Below are positions 61,471-64,000 of a DNA stretch of 64,000 nt, in pieces. The notes beneath the pieces are model-generated. The model was not told the origin of the DNA. It ran no database searches and was given only the letters and a program-made list of their open reading frames with translations. Position 1 is the first letter of the stretch; each line of letters opens with the position of its first letter. The position numbers were made by a program, and so were the translations under genes. The stretch comes from Gemmiger formicilis (GTDB taxonomy: Bacteria > Bacillota > Clostridia > Oscillospirales > Ruminococcaceae): the NCBI RefSeq assembly GCF_900167555.1, contig NZ_FUYF01000012.1, positions 1 through 64,000 of the forward strand, in the 5' to 3' direction.

Positions 61471-61566
61471 CGCGGTAGGGGCCGGGCATGCCCGGCCCGC
61501 GGGCTTGCCCGTGAATGTCTGCCTGCGTACAGCTGCGGGCCGCATATAGGCGGCCCCTACGCCCTG
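61471..61566. repeat. REP-like element 4 with inverted ends
   Basis: Begins GCGGTAGGGGCCG and ends CGGCCCCTACGCC (inverted), with the 20-base palindrome GGGCCGGGCATGCCCGGCCC at 61479-61498. Size about 96 bases, MITE-like. It sits in the 340-base gap between htpG and the esterase gene; no gene in that gap. Confidence 0.7.
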
Positions 61567-61619
61567 CCGACAAAAAACGATCCCTTACCATAGAAATACC
61601 ATAGAAAGAAGAATCCATC

Positions 61620-62429
61620 ATGCTAATATACACCCACACTCTCCCCGGCGGCGCACAGCTCATCGGGTATCTGCGCGATAGGACCGTCGAGATGCCTGCC
61701 TTCAACACCCGTCCGGCCATTCTCATCCTGCCGGGCGGCGGCTACGCCTGGTGCAGCAAACGCGAGGCCGACCCCGTTGCCATGCAGTTCCTGCAGGCTG
61801 GCTACAACGTTTTTACCCTCTATTACACCTGCCGAAGTGACGAGACCGTGCCCGCGCTGCGTTGGCAGCCGCTGATCGATGCTGCCGGGGCGATCCTGCA
61901 TATCCGCCGCAATGCAGAGCAGTTCGGCATCGACCCGGCGAAAATCGCCATCTGCGGCTTCTCGGCGGGCGGCCATCTGGCGGCGTCCACGGCCATCCTG
62001 TGGGACGCCGAGCCTGTGCAGACCGCCCTTGGCATCCACGGCACCGAGGCCCGCCCCGATGCCGTTGTGCTGGGCTATCCGGTCATCACGGCGGGGAAAT
62101 ACCGCCACGACGGCTCCCTTGTCAACCTCTGCGGCGATGACGCCGACCTGCGCGCCACAATGAGCCTGGAAAACCAGGTCCGCGACGGTCTGCCGCCCTT
62201 CTTCGTCTGGCATACGGTGGAGGACCCGTCCGTCCCCGTGCAGAACTCTTTGATGCTTGCCGGTGCGCTGACAGCCCATAAGGTCCCGCTGGAGCTGCAT
62301 CTTTTCGCCCACGACGGCCACGGCACAAGTACCTGCACGCGGGAGGTCAACACCCCCAACAAGCATAACAGCGCCTGGGTGGCCCTCTGCACGGACTGGC
62401 TGGCCGAAACCTTTGATTTTCACCTGTAA
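61620..62429 (+). CDS. Alpha/beta hydrolase, esterase-like
   Basis: A 269-residue hydrolase. The oxyanion motif ILPGGGYAWCSKRE (about residues 36-49), nucleophile Ser115 in ICGFSAGGHLA, acid Asp202 in HTVEDPSVPV and a His in LFAHDGHGTS (His231 or His234) make the catalytic triad. The pattern fits carbohydrate-type esterases such as acetyl-xylan or sugar esterases, but the substrate is not fixed. No signal peptide. It is followed after 16 bases by the dehydrogenase gene in the same direction. Confidence 0.82.
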   Translation: MLIYTHTLPGGAQLIGYLRDRTVEMPAFNTRPAILILPGGGYAWCSKREADPVAMQFLQAGYNVFTLYYTCRSDETVPALRWQPLIDAAGAILHIRRNAEQFGIDPAKIAICGFSAGGHLAASTAILWDAEPVQTALGIHGTEARPDAVVLGYPVITAGKYRHDGSLVNLCGDDADLRATMSLENQVRDGLPPFFVWHTVEDPSVPVQNSLMLAGALTAHKVPLELHLFAHDGHGTSTCTREVNTPNKHNSAWVALCTDWLAETFDFHL

Positions 62430-62445
62430 CAGGAGATGACAAAGC

Positions 62446-63432
62446 ATGAAAATCATGTTTTACGCGCTGCGCCCCTTTGATGAGCAGCAATACTGCGAGC
62501 CCTACAAAGCCCGCTACGGCATCGACTACACCGGCACGCCCGACGTGCCGCGCCCGGATAACCTGCATCTGGCCGAGGGCTGCGACGCCGTCAGCACGAA
62601 CCCCTGCGAGATACGCCCTGAATATTTGCAGACATGGGCTGAAATGGGCGTCAAATATCTGCCTTGCCGCAGCATCGGCTATGATCATATCCCGCTGGAC
62701 ACCGCCAAAAAGCTGGGTCTGCGCATCAGCCACAGCCACTACCCGCCGGACGGCGTGGCCAACTATACGATCATGCTCATGCTGATGTGTACCCGCCGCA
62801 TGAACGAAATCATGCTGCGCGCCAATGTGCAGGACTACTCGCTGCCCGGCAAGATGGGCCGCGATATTTCCGGCTGCACGGTGGGCGTCATCGGTACGGG
62901 CAAGATCGGCCAGACGGTCATCCGCCACCTGAGCGGCTTCGGCTGCAAGATTTTGGCCTACGACCTCTACCCGAACGACGCGGTCAGGCAGTACGCCGAC
63001 TACGTCACGCTGGACGAGCTTTACGCGCAAAGTGACATTATCACGCTGCACACGAACGCCACGGCGGAAAACCACCACCTCATCAACGCCGGCGCCCTTG
63101 CAAAAATGAAGGACGGCGTGCTGCTCGTCAACACGGCGCGGGGCACGCTCATTGACCCCGACACGCTGATCGCCGGGCTGGAAAGCGGTAAGATCGGCGG
63201 CGCGGGCCTCGACGTCATTGAGGATGAGACCGGTATTTACTATTACAACCGCATGGGGCAGGCCATCCCGAACCGCGAACTGAACCTGTTGCGCAGCTAT
63301 CCCAATGTCATTGTCAGCCCGCACACGGCGTTTTACACCGACGTCAATGTCGCCAGCATGGTGCAGAGCCCGTTTGAGGCGCTGGACGCCTACGCCCACG
63401 GCCAGCCCTACGCCGGTGAGGTGCAGATGTGA
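62446..63432 (+). CDS. D-lactate dehydrogenase-like 2-hydroxyacid dehydrogenase
   Basis: A 328-residue NAD-dependent dehydrogenase. The Rossmann motif is GVIGTGKIGQTV (about residues 146-157), Arg232 is in LVNTARGTLID and His293 in VIVSPHTAFYTD; DVIEDETGIYYY holds the acidic partner. Closest in layout to D-lactate dehydrogenases and VanH. It reduces pyruvate-like 2-oxoacids to D-hydroxyacids. No van ligase genes adjoin, so a fermentation role is more likely. It overlaps the next gene by 3 bases (TGATG). Confidence 0.85.
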   Translation: MKIMFYALRPFDEQQYCEPYKARYGIDYTGTPDVPRPDNLHLAEGCDAVSTNPCEIRPEYLQTWAEMGVKYLPCRSIGYDHIPLDTAKKLGLRISHSHYPPDGVANYTIMLMLMCTRRMNEIMLRANVQDYSLPGKMGRDISGCTVGVIGTGKIGQTVIRHLSGFGCKILAYDLYPNDAVRQYADYVTLDELYAQSDIITLHTNATAENHHLINAGALAKMKDGVLLVNTARGTLIDPDTLIAGLESGKIGGAGLDVIEDETGIYYYNRMGQAIPNRELNLLRSYPNVIVSPHTAFYTDVNVASMVQSPFEALDAYAHGQPYAGEVQM

Positions 63433-64000
63433 TGCCAGCCGTTGAGCCGGGCCGCTGCGGCGAACACTGGGACGACTGCCCGCGGCTGGCGGCAGGGGAC
63501 CGCTTTGACTTTGCCTGTGCGGGCTGCGGCGACTGCTGCCGCCAGAGGCGCGATCTGGTGCTGTCGGGGTATGACCTCTACCGCATTGCGCGGCGGCTTA
63601 GCTTGCCGCCCCGTATCGTGGCGGCGGCGTTCTGCAAAAGCTACCTTGCGCCTGAAAGCTGCCTGCCCGCCCTGCGCCTGACGCCGGACCCCAAAACCGG
63701 CAACTGCCGCTTTTTTGAGGGCAGCGCCTGCACCATCCACGCCGCGCGCCCGCTGGCCTGTGCGCTCTACCCGCTGGGGCAGAGCATCGACACGGTGACA
63801 GCGCAGACGGAATATTACGTACAGACGCCGCTTTGCGGTGCGCGGGCAGGGGAGGCACGGACGCTGCAGGACTATCTGCAGGATTCCGCCGTGCTGGACC
63901 GCGCGGGGGTGGATGCCCGCTGGGCCATCGTCTGCACGCAGCTTTCCCACCGGTTACAGGCCGCGGGCGGCACGGATAACCCCCGTTTCTCCGCCGCTGT
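63432..64000 (+). CDS. YkgJ-family cysteine cluster protein, partial
   Basis: Open from ATG 63432 (MPAVEPGRCGEHWDDCPRL) to the window edge, at least 189 residues. The pattern CAGCGDCCRQR (about residues 32-42), then NCRFF...SACTIHAARPLACALYPLG, is that of the YkgJ cysteine cluster that binds an iron-sulfur or zinc site. It overlaps the dehydrogenase stop, so the two genes are coupled. The C-terminus lies outside the window. Function of the family is not established. Confidence 0.8.
   Translation, partial: MPAVEPGRCGEHWDDCPRLAAGDRFDFACAGCGDCCRQRRDLVLSGYDLYRIARRLSLPPRIVAAAFCKSYLAPESCLPALRLTPDPKTGNCRFFEGSACTIHAARPLACALYPLGQSIDTVTAQTEYYVQTPLCGARAGEARTLQDYLQDSAVLDRAGVDARWAIVCTQLSHRLQAAGGTDNPRFSAA

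Noticed and set aside
62446-63432. VanH of a vancomycin-resistance cluster
   Set aside because: No VanA/B-type ligase or VanX gene is adjacent; the neighbours are an esterase and a YkgJ protein.

Overview
The window is a chromosomal segment of a gut Firmicute (class Clostridia, most likely Oscillospiraceae of the Gemmiger/Subdoligranulum/Faecalibacterium kind). It carries a large composite integrative conjugative element (ICE) that ends beside a tRNA-Leu gene near 49.4 kb. The assignment rests on clostridial sporulation genes (spoIVB-spo0A), strong GGAGG ribosome binding sites, a HrcA/CIRCE-type operator before htpG, and the Tn4451/Tn1549-like mobile modules typical of human gut isolates. I could run no database search; family names come from recognising motifs.

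Layout. (1) 0-5.2 kb: tet(W), a ribosomal-protection tetracycline resistance gene with a complete leader-peptide/attenuator, then a membrane-tethered XRE regulator, a methyltransferase with a chimeric-looking start, a sigma-like gene broken by an in-frame TAG, and a small HTH gene. (2) About 5.3-12 kb: mobilizable element A, with oriT-like region, mobC, relaxase, Cys-rich protein, iteron-bearing repA, DnaC-like ATPase, tnpW and a large serine recombinase. (3) About 12-22.8 kb: mobilizable element B, with tnpV, a DUF1835/DUF3658 protein, XRE regulators, a Q-type oriT-like site, MobA/MobL relaxase, CHC2 primase, VirE-type helicase and a second large serine recombinase. Its right end interrupts the Maff2 gene of the host ICE, so the whole left part of the window appears to be inserted there. 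(4) 22.8-37.1 kb: ICE transfer operon, with VirB6-like protein, PrgI, VirB4 ATPase, C5 DNA methyltransferase, NlpC/P60 cell-wall hydrolase, DUF4315, DUF4366, TopB, a 1064-residue polyvalent anti-defence protein and a transfer-assisting protein. (5) 37.2-40.4 kb, minus strand: BRO-type antirepressor, MOBP relaxase, MobC and an XRE regulator. (6) 40.5-45.7 kb: two-component system plus ABC transporter of the antimicrobial-peptide sensing/resistance type. (7) 46.3-49.3 kb: sigma factor, HTH gene, TnpW and a third large serine recombinase, which is probably the ICE integrase.

(8) 49.4-64 kb is ordinary chromosome: tRNA-Leu, yitT-like gene, spoIVB, spo0A, nucleotide-sugar dehydrogenase, tRNA-Phe, tRNA-Gly, an ECF vitamin-transporter operon (S, double ATPase, T), a GIY-YIG protein, htpG, an esterase, a D-lactate-dehydrogenase-like gene and a partial YkgJ gene. 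Palindromic REP-like repeats are scattered between these genes.

How it works together. Each mobile unit has its own recombinase for excision and its own relaxase and oriT-like site for strand transfer. Only the ICE backbone encodes a mating-pair channel, so elements A and B probably ride on it, or on any compatible channel, while carrying their own replication functions. The strongest unusual features are the 23-bp iteron array inside repA, the apparent AUC start of that gene, the single-TM microprotein that duplicates the anchor of a membrane-bound XRE regulator, the double-frame methyltransferase segment, and the polyvalent ArdA/ArdC/zincin/YodL protein.
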